From assembly GCF_039939195.1 (NCBI RefSeq), contig NZ_JBDUUH010000019.1, forward strand, positions 1 through 64,000: 64,000 nt of DNA. Direction: 5' to 3'. The position numbers were made by a program, and so were the translations under genes. The notes under the pieces are model-generated. The model had not been told where the DNA came from. It searched no databases and saw nothing but the letters and a program-made list of their open reading frames with translations. Position 1 is the first letter of the stretch; the number at the start of each line of letters is the position of its first letter. This DNA is from Foliimonas ilicis. Lineage in GTDB: Bacteria; Pseudomonadota; Alphaproteobacteria; Rhizobiales; Rhizobiaceae. Shown in pieces: positions 34,679 to 44,835 of the stretch.

Positions 34679-35494
34679 ATGGCTACTTCATTGCAAGAAA
34701 ACCCGTTTGGAGATTTGCTCAAGGAATGGCGTCAGCGCCGCCGCATGAGCCAACTCGATCTGGCGCTGGACGCCGAGATTTCACAACGTCATCTGAGCTT
34801 CGTCGAAAGCGGGCGATCCAGGCCTTCTCGTGACATGGTGCTGAAGCTCGCCGAGCACATGTCGGTGCCGCTGCGCCAGCGCAACCGCCTGTTGCTCGCC
34901 GCCGGTTTCGCGCCAAGCTATGAGGAACGCGGGCTCGATCACCCTTCCATGAAGCCCGCCATGAGCGCGGTGCAGGCAGTGCTGAACGGCCATGAACCCT
35001 ATCCGGCAATCGCGGTCGATCGGCAATGGAACATGGTGGCGTCGAACAATGCGATTGCGCCTTTTCTGGAAGGCGTTTCTGATCCTGCACTTCTGGAATC
35101 GCCGGTAAATGTGCTCAGGCTTGCGCTGCACCCCAAAGGTATTGCGCCGCGCATCGTCAATTTGAGCGAATGGCGCACGCATCTGATCGAGCGCCTCAAA
35201 ATGCAGATCGACGCCTCGGCGGATGCCGGTCTGATCGAACTGGAAAAGGAGCTTTCCTCCTATCCGGGCCGCGGGTCTTCGAAACCCTACGATCCGCATG
35301 CATCGGTCGCTGTTCCGCTGCTGCTGCGTATGGACGACACGATCCTGTCGTTCATCAGCACCATCACCATCTTCGGAACGCCGCTCGACGTGACGCTTTC
35401 GGAACTGGCGATCGAGTCGTTTTTCCCGGCGGACCGGGATACCGGCCTTTATCTGCAGAAGCTTGCGGCGCAGCGCGAAAGCGCGCTCTACTGA
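34679..35494 (+). CDS. XRE family regulator with MmyB-like ligand-binding domain
   Basis: 271 residues. The N-terminal helix-turn-helix (about 10-70; MSQLDLALDAEISQRHLSF) is followed by an MmyB-type PAS-like domain: LLLAAGFAP, YPAIAVDRQWN, SNNAIAPFL and the final SELAIESFFPAD. Such proteins often sit beside oxidoreductase or membrane genes and bind small hydrophobic ligands (family knowledge). It is divergent from the four-helix membrane protein. Its stop overlaps the DMT transporter gene by 7 nt tail to tail. Confidence 0.87.
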   Translation: MATSLQENPFGDLLKEWRQRRRMSQLDLALDAEISQRHLSFVESGRSRPSRDMVLKLAEHMSVPLRQRNRLLLAAGFAPSYEERGLDHPSMKPAMSAVQAVLNGHEPYPAIAVDRQWNMVASNNAIAPFLEGVSDPALLESPVNVLRLALHPKGIAPRIVNLSEWRTHLIERLKMQIDASADAGLIELEKELSSYPGRGSSKPYDPHASVAVPLLLRMDDTILSFISTITIFGTPLDVTLSELAIESFFPADRDTGLYLQKLAAQRESALY

Positions 35495-36432
35495 GGACTT
35501 GAGGCTTTTCTCGCCTCGCGGCGCTCGATGCCGAGCTGGCGCTCGCGCCAGATGATGAAGAGCCCTGCGCCCACCACGATGGCACCGCCGACGAGCATAT
35601 GGATGGTCGGGACGTCGCCAAACAGGAAATAGCCCGACGCGATTGCCAGTATCATCGACGTGTATTCGAAGGGTGCGACGGTCGAGGCTTCGGCATGGCG
35701 ATAGGCTTCGGTCAGGAAAAGCTGGGCAATGCCGCCGAATATGCCGGAGCTTATCATCAAGACCCATTGCTGGGTGCTCATCATGCTCCAGCCGAAGGGG
35801 ATGGTCAGCAGAGCCGCCACGCTGCCGGTAATCGAAAACCAGATAACGATGGTTGCCGTTTTTTCCGTGTGAACGAGCTTGCGCACAAGGATCATCGCGA
35901 TTGCCGATGCAGCCGCGCCGCCGAGTGCTGCAAAGACGCCAAGCAGTTCCTGAGAGCCCATACCGGCACCCGTTTCCAGCAGCGTGAATTTCGGGATCGA
36001 GATGATGAAAACGCCGATCAGCCCAACGACGACCGCGCTCCAGCGATGGATACGGATCGTCTCGCGAAGAATGAGCGCGCTGAAAATGACCACCAGCAGC
36101 GGCTGCGCGTAATTCAGCGTGATCGCTTCGGGCAAGGGCAGCCGCGTCAGCGCGAAGAATGTCAGGCCCATCGCACAAATGCCGACCAGCCCGCGCATAA
36201 CGTGGCCGACCGGATTGCTGGTTTTCCAGATGCCCGTGAGCTGCTTTCTGTAGGCATAGACCAGCAGGATCGGGAAAAGTGCGAAGAACGAGCGAAAGAA
36301 TACGATCTGCCCGAGCGGCAGTTCGCCAGCGCTTTTTATCAGGCTGGACATGACGACAAAGGACGTGACGGAGAGAATCTTGAGCGTAATTCCGGTAAGC
36401 GAATTGGGTATGACGGGACTGGCTGGATTCAC
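35488..36432 (-). CDS. EamA/DMT superfamily transporter
   Basis: 314 residues with ten predicted membrane helices in two EamA repeats (about 10-130 and 150-280), as in RhaT/YdcZ-type drug and metabolite exporters; helices include FRSFFALFPI and the loop GAAASAIAMILVRKL. The direction of transport and the substrate are unknown. A GTG start at 36432 is preferred because it overlaps the CoxL-type gene stop as GTGA, suggesting coupling; a longer frame would reach into that gene. Confidence 0.78.
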   Translation of the reverse strand: MNPASPVIPNSLTGITLKILSVTSFVVMSSLIKSAGELPLGQIVFFRSFFALFPILLVYAYRKQLTGIWKTSNPVGHVMRGLVGICAMGLTFFALTRLPLPEAITLNYAQPLLVVIFSALILRETIRIHRWSAVVVGLIGVFIISIPKFTLLETGAGMGSQELLGVFAALGGAAASAIAMILVRKLVHTEKTATIVIWFSITGSVAALLTIPFGWSMMSTQQWVLMISSGIFGGIAQLFLTEAYRHAEASTVAPFEYTSMILAIASGYFLFGDVPTIHMLVGGAIVVGAGLFIIWRERQLGIERREARKASSPQ

Positions 36433-38738
36433 TTTAGAGATGCGTCCTGTATCGCGGACCAAATCCGCAAGGGTGTTGCAGGCATCTCGATATGCGAAAT
36501 TCCGTAGGCGCGATAGAGCGCATCGGTAACTGCGTTCATGACCGCAGGCGTCGAACCGACGGTTCCTGCCTCGCCCGCACCCTTCATGCCAAGTGCATTC
36601 GTGGTCGATGGCACGTTGCGTGTTTCGAAATTTATCATCGGAATAATGTCGGCGCGCGGGATTGCATAATCCATGAAACTCGCGGTCAGAAGCTGCCCGT
36701 CATCCGAATAGACCGTATCTTCCGTCAGCGCCTGCCCGACCCCCTGCACCACGCCGCCATGAACCTGTCCGGCCAGCAGGATCGGATTAACGGTCACGCC
36801 GAAATCATCGACGATCGTGTAGGCGGTTATCTCTGCATTGCCGGTCTGCGGGTCGATTTCGACTTCGCAGATATGTGTGCCGTTCGGATAGGTCGCCTCG
36901 TCCTGCACGAATTCGGCAGATGCCTTGAGGTCATCCGGGGCCGAGGCTTTCTTGGCGAGGTCCGCGAAGCTGATGGAACGGTCGGTGCCGACGATGCGGG
37001 CTTCGCCGCTTTCCAGTTCGATGTCGCCGGTCGAGGCTTCCAGCTCTTTCGAGGCGAGCTTCTTGATCTTTTCAGCCAGCGCTTCGCCAGCGCGCGCCGC
37101 AGAAACGCCGCCCAGCGGGATCGACCGCGATCCGCCCGTTCCGCCGCCGGAATCCAGTCTGTCGGTGTCGCCCTGATGCATCTTGATAGAGGCGACTTCC
37201 ATGTTCAGCTTTTCGGCAACGAGCTGCGCATAGGCGGTCGCATGGCCCTGGCCATTCGATTGCGTGCCGATGAACAGCGTGACCGTGCCATCGCCATTCA
37301 GTTCTACATGGGCCGGTTCGGAACCTGCAAAGGCGCATGCCTCGATATAGGTCGATATGCCGATGCCTCTGATCTTTCCGTTCTTTTCGGACTCAGCATA
37401 ACGGCTGGCGAAATCCGACCAGGAGGCGTTTTCCATTGCCTGCGACAGGTGGCCTTCGAACTCACCGACATCGTAAAGCCTGCCCGTTTGCGTCAGATAG
37501 GGGAAATTTTCCGGCTTGATGAAGTTGCGGCGGCGGATTTCATCCGGCCCGATATTCATCTCGCGGGCGCATGCATCGACAAGTTTCTCGGTCAGAAACG
37601 CCGCTTCCGGGCGTCCCGCACCGCGATAGGCGTCTATCGGGCAGGTATTCGTGTAGACGCCGGTAATCAGCACATCCAGGTTCGAAATGTCATAGACGCC
37701 GGTCGACATGCTGGACCCGACATAGGGAATGAACGGGCCGTATTGCGAGATATAAGCGCCGAGATTTGCCGTCAGCCTGACGCGCAGACCGAGGAAATGC
37801 CCCTCTTCGTCCATCGCCATTTCAGCGGTCACGACATTGTCGCGCCCTTGCGCGTCGGTCAGGAAATGCTCGGTCCGGTCGCCGGTCCATTTCACCGGCA
37901 CACCCAGCCGCTTCGCGGCCTCCAGCACCAGCGGATGCTCCCGGTAGACGAAGGTCTTCGGGCCGAAACCGCCGCCGACATCGGGCGTCACGACGCGCAG
38001 CTTTTTCTGCTCGATGCCGAACACCTGCTCGGCAATGATCTTGCGCATGGAGTGCACGCCCTGCGAGCCGGTCGTCAGGGTGAAACGATCCTCCTTGGCA
38101 CTCCATTCGCCGATTGCCGCGCGCGGTTCCATATAGTTACAAACGAGACGATTGTTCAAAAACTCGATGCGGGTGATTTTCGCGGCCTTCGCGAAAGCCG
38201 CATCGGTCTTCGACGGGTCGCCTATCTGATAGGTGAATGCCCGGTTGGAACCGAGATCGGGCCAGACAAGCGGCGCATCGGAGGCCAGTGCCTCGGAGGT
38301 CTGCCCTATCGCGTCTTCCTGATCGTAATCGATCTCGATCAGATCGGAGGCGTCCTGCGCCTGCGCACGGCTTTCGGCAACGATGAAGGCAACGGCATCG
38401 CCGACATAGTTCACCCGGTCGGTGCAGAGGATAGGAATATCGCGGGTAGGCGCGCGCGAACCATCCGGCTGTTTCTGCATCGCGCCGGACTTCAGCGGAT
38501 TGAGATGCGCAAGGTCGCTGCCGGTCAGGACGAGGCGCACGCCGGGCGCGGATTTCGCGTCTTCCGTCGAACCGATCTTGAAACTTGCCTTCGCAACGGG
38601 CGAGCGCAGCACATAGCCATGCAGGACACCTTCGGGCGCGATGTCGTCGGTATAGCGCCCCTCGCCCTTGATGAAGGCCTGATCTTCGAGGCGCAAAACA
38701 GAAGCGCCCATTCCAAATTTGGGAGTGGCAATTGTCAT
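36429..38738 (-). CDS. Xanthine dehydrogenase family molybdopterin-binding subunit (form II CoxL-like)
   Basis: 769 residues. The aldehyde oxidase/xanthine dehydrogenase hammerhead domain at about 20-140 is followed by the molybdopterin-binding domain; GGGFGPK near 250, TGSQG, and the catalytic Glu in KGAGEAGTVGS near 735 are seen. The AYRGAGR loop near 367 is that of form II enzymes, not the AYRCSFR of true CO dehydrogenase, so it is a hydroxylase of unknown substrate. The small 2Fe-2S and FAD subunits it should need are absent here. It is followed at once by the DMT transporter. Confidence 0.85.
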   Translation of the reverse strand: MTIATPKFGMGASVLRLEDQAFIKGEGRYTDDIAPEGVLHGYVLRSPVAKASFKIGSTEDAKSAPGVRLVLTGSDLAHLNPLKSGAMQKQPDGSRAPTRDIPILCTDRVNYVGDAVAFIVAESRAQAQDASDLIEIDYDQEDAIGQTSEALASDAPLVWPDLGSNRAFTYQIGDPSKTDAAFAKAAKITRIEFLNNRLVCNYMEPRAAIGEWSAKEDRFTLTTGSQGVHSMRKIIAEQVFGIEQKKLRVVTPDVGGGFGPKTFVYREHPLVLEAAKRLGVPVKWTGDRTEHFLTDAQGRDNVVTAEMAMDEEGHFLGLRVRLTANLGAYISQYGPFIPYVGSSMSTGVYDISNLDVLITGVYTNTCPIDAYRGAGRPEAAFLTEKLVDACAREMNIGPDEIRRRNFIKPENFPYLTQTGRLYDVGEFEGHLSQAMENASWSDFASRYAESEKNGKIRGIGISTYIEACAFAGSEPAHVELNGDGTVTLFIGTQSNGQGHATAYAQLVAEKLNMEVASIKMHQGDTDRLDSGGGTGGSRSIPLGGVSAARAGEALAEKIKKLASKELEASTGDIELESGEARIVGTDRSISFADLAKKASAPDDLKASAEFVQDEATYPNGTHICEVEIDPQTGNAEITAYTIVDDFGVTVNPILLAGQVHGGVVQGVGQALTEDTVYSDDGQLLTASFMDYAIPRADIIPMINFETRNVPSTTNALGMKGAGEAGTVGSTPAVMNAVTDALYRAYGISHIEMPATPLRIWSAIQDASLK

Positions 38739-38907
38739 GATTGGCTGTCCCTGCTGTCAGGATTTGAACATTGGGAAATCTGGCTACCCTAATGAGATAG
38801 GGACGCTGGCAGTTTTGTCGATAAAAGCTTTCGTGTAAACAACGACGCCTGCATGCCGATGCGTTTTCGCTTCGGTGGTCCATATGGTTTTTCCGGAAAG
38901 TCGATTG

Positions 38908-41550
38908 ATGCGTACAGATACCGGCCAGGTTTTTCGTCTCGAAGACTATAAGCCCAGCGATTACCTCATCCCCGAAGTGGATCTGCGCTTCGAACTCTCG
39001 CCGGATCGCACGATCGTCACCGCCGAGCTGACCATCGAGCGGGCCGAGGGCGCGGAGCATAGCCCGCTGCATCTGGACGGTGACGGGCTTGAACTGACGC
39101 GCATAGAGATCGGTGGCAAGAAGCTGAAACAGGCCGACTATGAGGCGACCGCTGACAGTCTGGTCATCTCGAACCCGCCCGCTGCCAAACGCTTCAAGCT
39201 GACAATCGAAACCGTCATCGCGCCGGCAAGCAACAAGGCGCTGATGGGGCTTTATCTGTCGAATGGCGTCTACTGCACGCAATGCGAGGCGGAAGGCTTC
39301 CGCCGCATTACCTATTTCCTCGACCGGCCCGACATTCTGTCCGTCTACACTGTGCGGATCGAAGCGCCGAAGGCTGGCGTGCCGCTGCTTCTGTCCAATG
39401 GCAATCCGGGTGAATCCGGCGAATTGGAAGGCGACCGTCACTTCACGGTGTGGCACGATCCATTCCCGAAACCGTCCTATTTGTTTGCGCTGGTGGCCGG
39501 CGACCTCGGCAGCATTCACGACGAGTTCATCACATCATCGGGCCGCAAGGTGGAGCTTGGCATCTATGTCGAGCACAGCAAGGAACACTTGGCCTCCTAC
39601 GCGATGGACGCGCTGAAGCGCTCGATGAAATGGGACGAAGAAACCTATGGCCTCGAATACGATCTGGACGTGTTCAACATCGTCGCCGTGTCCGATTTCA
39701 ACATGGGAGCGATGGAGAATAAGGGCCTCAACATCTTCAACGACAAATATGTTCTGGCCGCCGAAGACACAGCGACCGATATGGATTTCGCCAATATCGA
39801 AGCCATCATCGCGCATGAATATTTCCACAACTGGACAGGAAACAGAATCACTTGCCGCGACTGGTTCCAGCTCTGCCTAAAGGAAGGGCTGACCGTCTTC
39901 CGCGATCATGAGTTTTCCGCGGATCAGCGCTCGCGCCCGGTCAAGCGCATTGCCGAAGTGCGTATTCTCCGCGCACATCAATTCCCGGAAGATCAAGGCC
40001 CGCTCGCTCATCCGGTGCGCCCGCGCCGTTACCGCGAGATCAACAATTTCTACACGGCGACCGTCTACGAAAAGGGCTCGGAAGTCGTGCGTATGATCCG
40101 CACGATCCTTGGTGCTGAGCTTTTCCGAAAAGGCATGGACCTCTATTTCGAACGCCACGATGGCGATGCGGCGACGATCGAGGATTTCGTTCGGGTATTC
40201 GAGGAAGTTTCGGGCAAGGACCTTTCGCAATTCTCGCTCTGGTACCATCAGGCCGGCACGCCCAACGTCACGGTCGCTGCCTCGCATGATGCCGGCAAGC
40301 AGGAACTCGTCCTCGAAATCGAGCAATCGGTTCCGCCGACACCTTCCGAGAGCCGCAAGAAGGTGATGCACATTCCGCTCGCCTTCGGCCTCGTCGGACG
40401 CGACGGCAAGGACATCGAATACAAGGTCAAGGACGGCGCATCCGTTGAAAACGGCGTCATCCATCTCAAGAAGCGGCATCAGACTTTCCGTTTCTCCGGC
40501 ATCGAGCAGCGCCCTGCGATCTCGCTCAATCGCGGCTTTTCGGCCCCGATAACGCTGAGCACGGAACAGAGCCTTGAGGATCAGCTTTTTCTGGCGGAGC
40601 ACGACAGCGATGGATTTTCGCGCTGGCAATCGCTGAACACGCTGTTTTCCGATGCGATCATCAGCGGCTTTCGCAACGTGCTTGGGCAGAAGCCGCTCGA
40701 ATTTCATGGCGATCTGATCCGCCTTGCCGGAAAGATCGCGGCAGACGAAAGCCTCGAACACGCGTTCCGCGCACTCGCATTGAGCCTGCCGAGCGAAGCC
40801 GATATTGCCCGTGAAATCGGCGAGAACATCGATCCCGATGCCATATTCAAGGCGCGTGAAGCGCTCGTCCTGGCAATCGCGGAAGGCAACAAGGAGACTT
40901 TTGCCAAACTCTACAAGGGCTTGCAGGTAAAAGAAAAATTCAGCCCCGACGCCGCCAGTGCCGGACGGCGCGCGCTGCGCAATGCGCTGCTCGACTATCT
41001 GGCGCTGCTGCCCGGAGGCGTGGCGCTCGCCGCCGATCATTTCTCATCGGCGACCAATATGACCGATCGCGCCGCTGCATTGAGCGTGCTGGCACATCGC
41101 CACGGCAAAACCACGGAAGCGCTGGAAGCAATTTCTGCCTTCGAAAAACGCTTTGCGAACGATCCCCTCGTCATGGACAAATGGTTCCAGATCAGGGCAA
41201 CGGCTCCGGGCGAAGGCGCGTTGGAGACGGTGCGCGAACTGACCTCTCATCCCGCTTTCTCGATCACCAATCCGAACCGCACGCGCGCCCTCATCGGCAC
41301 ATTCCTGACGTCGAACCAGACCGGATTTCATCGAGTCGATGGAAAGGGTTACGCGTTTTTCGTCGAGTGGGTTCTGGCCATCGAAAAGACCAATCCGCAG
41401 GTCGCAGCCCGCCTTGCGACGGCACTTCGCTCATGGCGTTCGCTGGAGCCGAAACGGCAATCCAAGGCGAGGCTTGCGCTGCTGCATATTTCGTCCCGCG
41501 AAGGGCTTTCGGCGGATTTGCGCGACATCGTGGAGCGCACGCTTTCATAA
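38908..41550 (+). CDS. pepN: Aminopeptidase N (family M1)
   Basis: 880 residues, close to the E. coli enzyme. It removes N-terminal amino acids from peptides in the cytosol or periplasm. The GAMEN exopeptidase motif is at 267-271 and the zinc site HEYFH begins at 303 with the third ligand Glu at about 326. The ATG at 38908 is preferred to an earlier one because GGAAAG lies eight bases before it. It is divergent from the CoxL-like gene by 169 nt. Confidence 0.93.
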   Translation: MRTDTGQVFRLEDYKPSDYLIPEVDLRFELSPDRTIVTAELTIERAEGAEHSPLHLDGDGLELTRIEIGGKKLKQADYEATADSLVISNPPAAKRFKLTIETVIAPASNKALMGLYLSNGVYCTQCEAEGFRRITYFLDRPDILSVYTVRIEAPKAGVPLLLSNGNPGESGELEGDRHFTVWHDPFPKPSYLFALVAGDLGSIHDEFITSSGRKVELGIYVEHSKEHLASYAMDALKRSMKWDEETYGLEYDLDVFNIVAVSDFNMGAMENKGLNIFNDKYVLAAEDTATDMDFANIEAIIAHEYFHNWTGNRITCRDWFQLCLKEGLTVFRDHEFSADQRSRPVKRIAEVRILRAHQFPEDQGPLAHPVRPRRYREINNFYTATVYEKGSEVVRMIRTILGAELFRKGMDLYFERHDGDAATIEDFVRVFEEVSGKDLSQFSLWYHQAGTPNVTVAASHDAGKQELVLEIEQSVPPTPSESRKKVMHIPLAFGLVGRDGKDIEYKVKDGASVENGVIHLKKRHQTFRFSGIEQRPAISLNRGFSAPITLSTEQSLEDQLFLAEHDSDGFSRWQSLNTLFSDAIISGFRNVLGQKPLEFHGDLIRLAGKIAADESLEHAFRALALSLPSEADIAREIGENIDPDAIFKAREALVLAIAEGNKETFAKLYKGLQVKEKFSPDAASAGRRALRNALLDYLALLPGGVALAADHFSSATNMTDRAAALSVLAHRHGKTTEALEAISAFEKRFANDPLVMDKWFQIRATAPGEGALETVRELTSHPAFSITNPNRTRALIGTFLTSNQTGFHRVDGKGYAFFVEWVLAIEKTNPQVAARLATALRSWRSLEPKRQSKARLALLHISSREGLSADLRDIVERTLS

Positions 41551-41669
41551 CAGCCGACCAAGTTTTTGCCCTACCCACTGGACAAGGCGAATCACATTTG
41601 ATTCCTTATGGGTGATTCGGGCGTGCGGTGTTGCCGGATCGATAGCTGAAAAAGGTAGGGGAGCCATTC

Positions 41670-44000
41670 ATGGCAAAGACGGACGCGTGGGGCGCGCCCG
41701 ATACGAATTCGTTTGCCGCGCGCAAGGCTGGACGCCTCGCCGGCAGCGCACGGTTTATTGCCGGACCCGCATACCGGCAATTGCTGGCCGCAGAGCCGTT
41801 GCTGCGCAAATCCATCCCTACCCTCATCGTGATTTTCCTGATCGGGATCGCCTGCACGCGCGCCATGTCGCTGATGACCTGGCGCGACGATGTGGAGCGC
41901 AACGCCACCGCCATTCTGGGCCTCGCGACCGGCGAGCTGGTCAGCGCGCTTGCCGTTCAGCCGGGCGACGCGGCACCCGATCTCGGCAACAGCCGCAACG
42001 TCGTTGAACGCACGCTGCGCCACGGCGCATTGAGCAACCGTCACGTCATCACCATCATCGATAGCTCGAACTCGGTCGTTGCCGCATCGCCAAGCGGCGC
42101 GTCATGGGAAGGCAAGGCGCTCGACGCTATCATCTCGGACGGGCAGCCGCTGTTCATGTTCGGCGAGCGCGCAGGCGTCATGCAGGTGAACATCGGCGGC
42201 GCACTTTGGTACGCGGCCCTGCATCACAGCGCCGACCGCAAGGCAGCCGCCGCCGTCATGATCTCGCAGGAGGCCGTGCTTGCCGAATGGCGCAAATCGG
42301 TGACGCTGAACGTCACGCTGTTCGTGATGACTGCGGCCGTGCTGATCATCATTCTCTACGCCTATTTCAGCCAGGCGGCGCGCGCCCAAGCTTCCGACAG
42401 CATCTACCTGGAATCCCAGCAGCGGATCGACCTTGCGCTTCTGCGCGGTCGCTGCGGCCTGTGGGACTGGGACATGGTGCGCGGCAAGATGTTCTGGTCG
42501 CGCTCCATGTACAACATGCTCGGCTATGAGCCTTTCGACAATATGCTGTCCTTCGGCGAGGTCGATCAGATCATGCACCCGGAAGATTGCGACCTCTTCC
42601 AGCTTGCCAACCGCATCGTCGCTCGCGAAATCGATCAGATCGATCAGGTGTTTCGTATGAAGCATGCCGATGGCCAGTGGGTCTGGGTGCGCGCGCGCGC
42701 TCAGGTCATCGACCCGGAAGCGCCGGAAATCCAACTCATCGGCATCGCCGTCGATGTCAGCGAACAGCGCCATCTGGTGCAGCGCTCCGAGACTGCCGAT
42801 CTGCGCCTGCGCACGGCAATCGAAAACATCAACGAATCCTTCGTTCTGTGGGACGCGCATGAACGTCTTGTCATGTGCAACGGCAAATACCAGCAGGACA
42901 ACGGCCTGACCGAGCGCGATGTGCTGCCGGGCGCAGATCGCACTGCCATCGAGGAACGCCGCACCGCCTTCGCTTCGGAACGCCGTCTGGTGAATTCGAA
43001 CGGCTCGAAGGGCGGGGCCAGCTATGAGCGCCAGCTTGCAGACGGACGCTGGCTGCAGGTCAACGAATTGAAAACCCGCGATGGCGGCACCGTTTCGGTC
43101 GGCTCCGACATCACCCCGATCAAGCAGAACCAGGAAAAGCTGGTCGACAGCGAACGCCGCCTGATGGCGACGATCCACGACCTCAGCCTCGCGCGCCGTT
43201 CGGAAGAAGAGCGCTCGAAGGAACTCGTTGAACTGAACCGCAAATACATGAAGGAAACCGAGCGCGCCGAAGCCGCCAACCGGGCCAAATCCGAATTCCT
43301 CGCCAACATGTCTCACGAGCTGCGCACCCCGCTCAACGCCATCATCGGCTTTTCGGAATTGATGCAATCGGCCCTGTTCGGCCCCCTCGGCTCGGACAAA
43401 TATGACGAATATGTCCGCGACATTCACAGCAGCGGCAATTATCTGCTGGGCGTCATCAACGACATTCTCGACATGTCCAAGATCGAAGCCGGTCAGTTCT
43501 CGATGGAGCGCGAGGAAATCGACCTCTGCCCGCTCATCCGCGAAACGGTGCGGGTGATTTCGCTGCAGGCCGCACAAAAGTCGATCACCGTCGAAACGAA
43601 AATCGCGGAGGCCATGCAGCTTTACGCAGACCGCCGTGCGGTGAAGCAGATCGTCATCAACCTTCTGTCCAACGCGGTAAAATTCACCGGCGAAGGCGGA
43701 CGCATTTCGGTGCGCGCGCGCAATGTTTCGGGCGCGATGATGCTGACCATCGAGGACACGGGCTGCGGCATTCCCAAGCAGGCGTTGAGCAAGCTCGGCC
43801 GTCCGTTCGAGCAGGTCCAGAACCAGTTCTCGAAGAACCACACCGGCTCGGGCCTCGGCCTCGCAATCTCGCGCTCGCTGGCCGAGCTGCAAGGCGGCGC
43901 CTTGAAAATCCGCTCCACCGAAGGCGTCGGCACCATCGTCTCCGTGCGCATCCCGGTCGGCAAGCCCAATGTGCGGAAGTTTCAGAAGAAGGCTGCGTGA
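41670..44000 (+). CDS. PleC/DivJ-type sensor histidine kinase
   Basis: 776 residues. Membrane helices at about 48-67 and 212-232 bracket a periplasmic sensor part; two PAS domains follow (about 248-370 and 375-490), then a coiled linker, a HisKA domain with HELRTPLNAIIGFSE (His about 549) and an HATPase domain with NLLSNAVKF, DTGCGIP and GSGLGLAI. The H-box is that of the PleC/DivJ/PdhS group that signals to DivK and controls the alphaproteobacterial cell cycle; the periplasmic part makes PleC the likeliest assignment. No partner regulator is adjacent. Confidence 0.78.
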   Translation: MAKTDAWGAPDTNSFAARKAGRLAGSARFIAGPAYRQLLAAEPLLRKSIPTLIVIFLIGIACTRAMSLMTWRDDVERNATAILGLATGELVSALAVQPGDAAPDLGNSRNVVERTLRHGALSNRHVITIIDSSNSVVAASPSGASWEGKALDAIISDGQPLFMFGERAGVMQVNIGGALWYAALHHSADRKAAAAVMISQEAVLAEWRKSVTLNVTLFVMTAAVLIIILYAYFSQAARAQASDSIYLESQQRIDLALLRGRCGLWDWDMVRGKMFWSRSMYNMLGYEPFDNMLSFGEVDQIMHPEDCDLFQLANRIVAREIDQIDQVFRMKHADGQWVWVRARAQVIDPEAPEIQLIGIAVDVSEQRHLVQRSETADLRLRTAIENINESFVLWDAHERLVMCNGKYQQDNGLTERDVLPGADRTAIEERRTAFASERRLVNSNGSKGGASYERQLADGRWLQVNELKTRDGGTVSVGSDITPIKQNQEKLVDSERRLMATIHDLSLARRSEEERSKELVELNRKYMKETERAEAANRAKSEFLANMSHELRTPLNAIIGFSELMQSALFGPLGSDKYDEYVRDIHSSGNYLLGVINDILDMSKIEAGQFSMEREEIDLCPLIRETVRVISLQAAQKSITVETKIAEAMQLYADRRAVKQIVINLLSNAVKFTGEGGRISVRARNVSGAMMLTIEDTGCGIPKQALSKLGRPFEQVQNQFSKNHTGSGLGLAISRSLAELQGGALKIRSTEGVGTIVSVRIPVGKPNVRKFQKKAA

Positions 44001-44130
44001 GCCGTTCCGGTTTTCCAAATGCCCTTGTCGTAAAGCTCGGATTTAGGGACGCGCAAATATCGGATGCAAAACTGCCGCTGTGACCGGGAATTTTGCGAGA
44101 GCAGCTAAGCGCAATATTCGGAGGGGAAGT

Positions 44131-44637
44131 TTGACCAACAAGCCAACCAACAAATTGCTGTATGACGCCATCAAGGACCGAGGCACGGCCTATCTGATGG
44201 TCTTTCGCGAACTCAGAGCCCGTTATGGCGATGATGAAGCCAAGGACGTGATGCGAAATGCAAGTCGCGCCCACGGTCTTCATATCGGAAAATCGCTCGC
44301 CGGCTGCGCCCCGAAGGACTTCGAATGTATGGCAAAAGGCTTCGCGAAATCACCGGATGACGGGTCAGTGTTTTGCCCGGACATTAGGCGGCTCGACAGC
44401 ACATGCCTCGAAGTGAAGATGATGGCATGCCCGATCAAAGACGCTTGGGTTGAGGCCGGATGCAGCGAAGAGGAAATCGTCACCTTGCTTTACTGCGCCT
44501 CCGCGCTTGACGAGGCGACTCTGGAAGCGGCGGGCTTCGACTTTGAGATTGAACTCTGGTCCCCCGGACAGGAGGGGTGCTGCCTGACCCGGATTACAGA
44601 GAAGACCGAACCTTCGTCCGCAGAGCTACCATTTTAG
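44131..44637 (+). CDS. L-2-amino-thiazoline-4-carboxylic acid hydrolase-like protein
   Basis: 168 residues with the ATC-hydrolase family pattern: a helical N-terminal half with RYGDDEAKDVM, CPIKDAWVEAGCS in the middle and a C-terminal GCCLTRI strand with conserved cysteines. Characterised members act in cysteine formation from 2-amino-thiazoline-4-carboxylate, but most annotated ones are uncharacterised. A TTG start is preferred because GGAGGGGAAG stands just before it; a GTG 51 nt upstream lacks such a site. No related racemase or carbamoylase gene is next to it. Confidence 0.72.
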   Translation: MTNKPTNKLLYDAIKDRGTAYLMVFRELRARYGDDEAKDVMRNASRAHGLHIGKSLAGCAPKDFECMAKGFAKSPDDGSVFCPDIRRLDSTCLEVKMMACPIKDAWVEAGCSEEEIVTLLYCASALDEATLEAAGFDFEIELWSPGQEGCCLTRITEKTEPSSAELPF

Positions 44638-44835
44638 GTGTGTAATTCCTAAGTTTCGCGACAAAATTAATGCCACTGAATTCTCAGGAAATATTCCCTT
44701 TGCCATCATCGGGAGCTCCTGTCCTGGACAAAGCCCGGAAACTTTCTTGGCTTGCTTTCGTCCGCCATGTTGTCGCGATACCAACTTGGCTCGCTGATCG
44801 ACCCGCGCCAGCGGCCTGATCTCCCGTTCAGCGCG

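Noticed and set aside
36429..38738. Aerobic carbon monoxide dehydrogenase
   Set aside because: The active-site loop reads AYRGAGR (form II), not AYRCSFR, and the other two subunits are absent.
36492..38792. Long open frame on the plus strand opposite the CoxL-like gene
   Set aside because: Antisense shadow; the minus-strand frame has clear molybdenum hydroxylase motifs.
42102..44018. 638-codon open frame opposite the PleC-like kinase
   Set aside because: The sense frame has complete PAS, HisKA and HATPase motifs; the antisense product resembles nothing.
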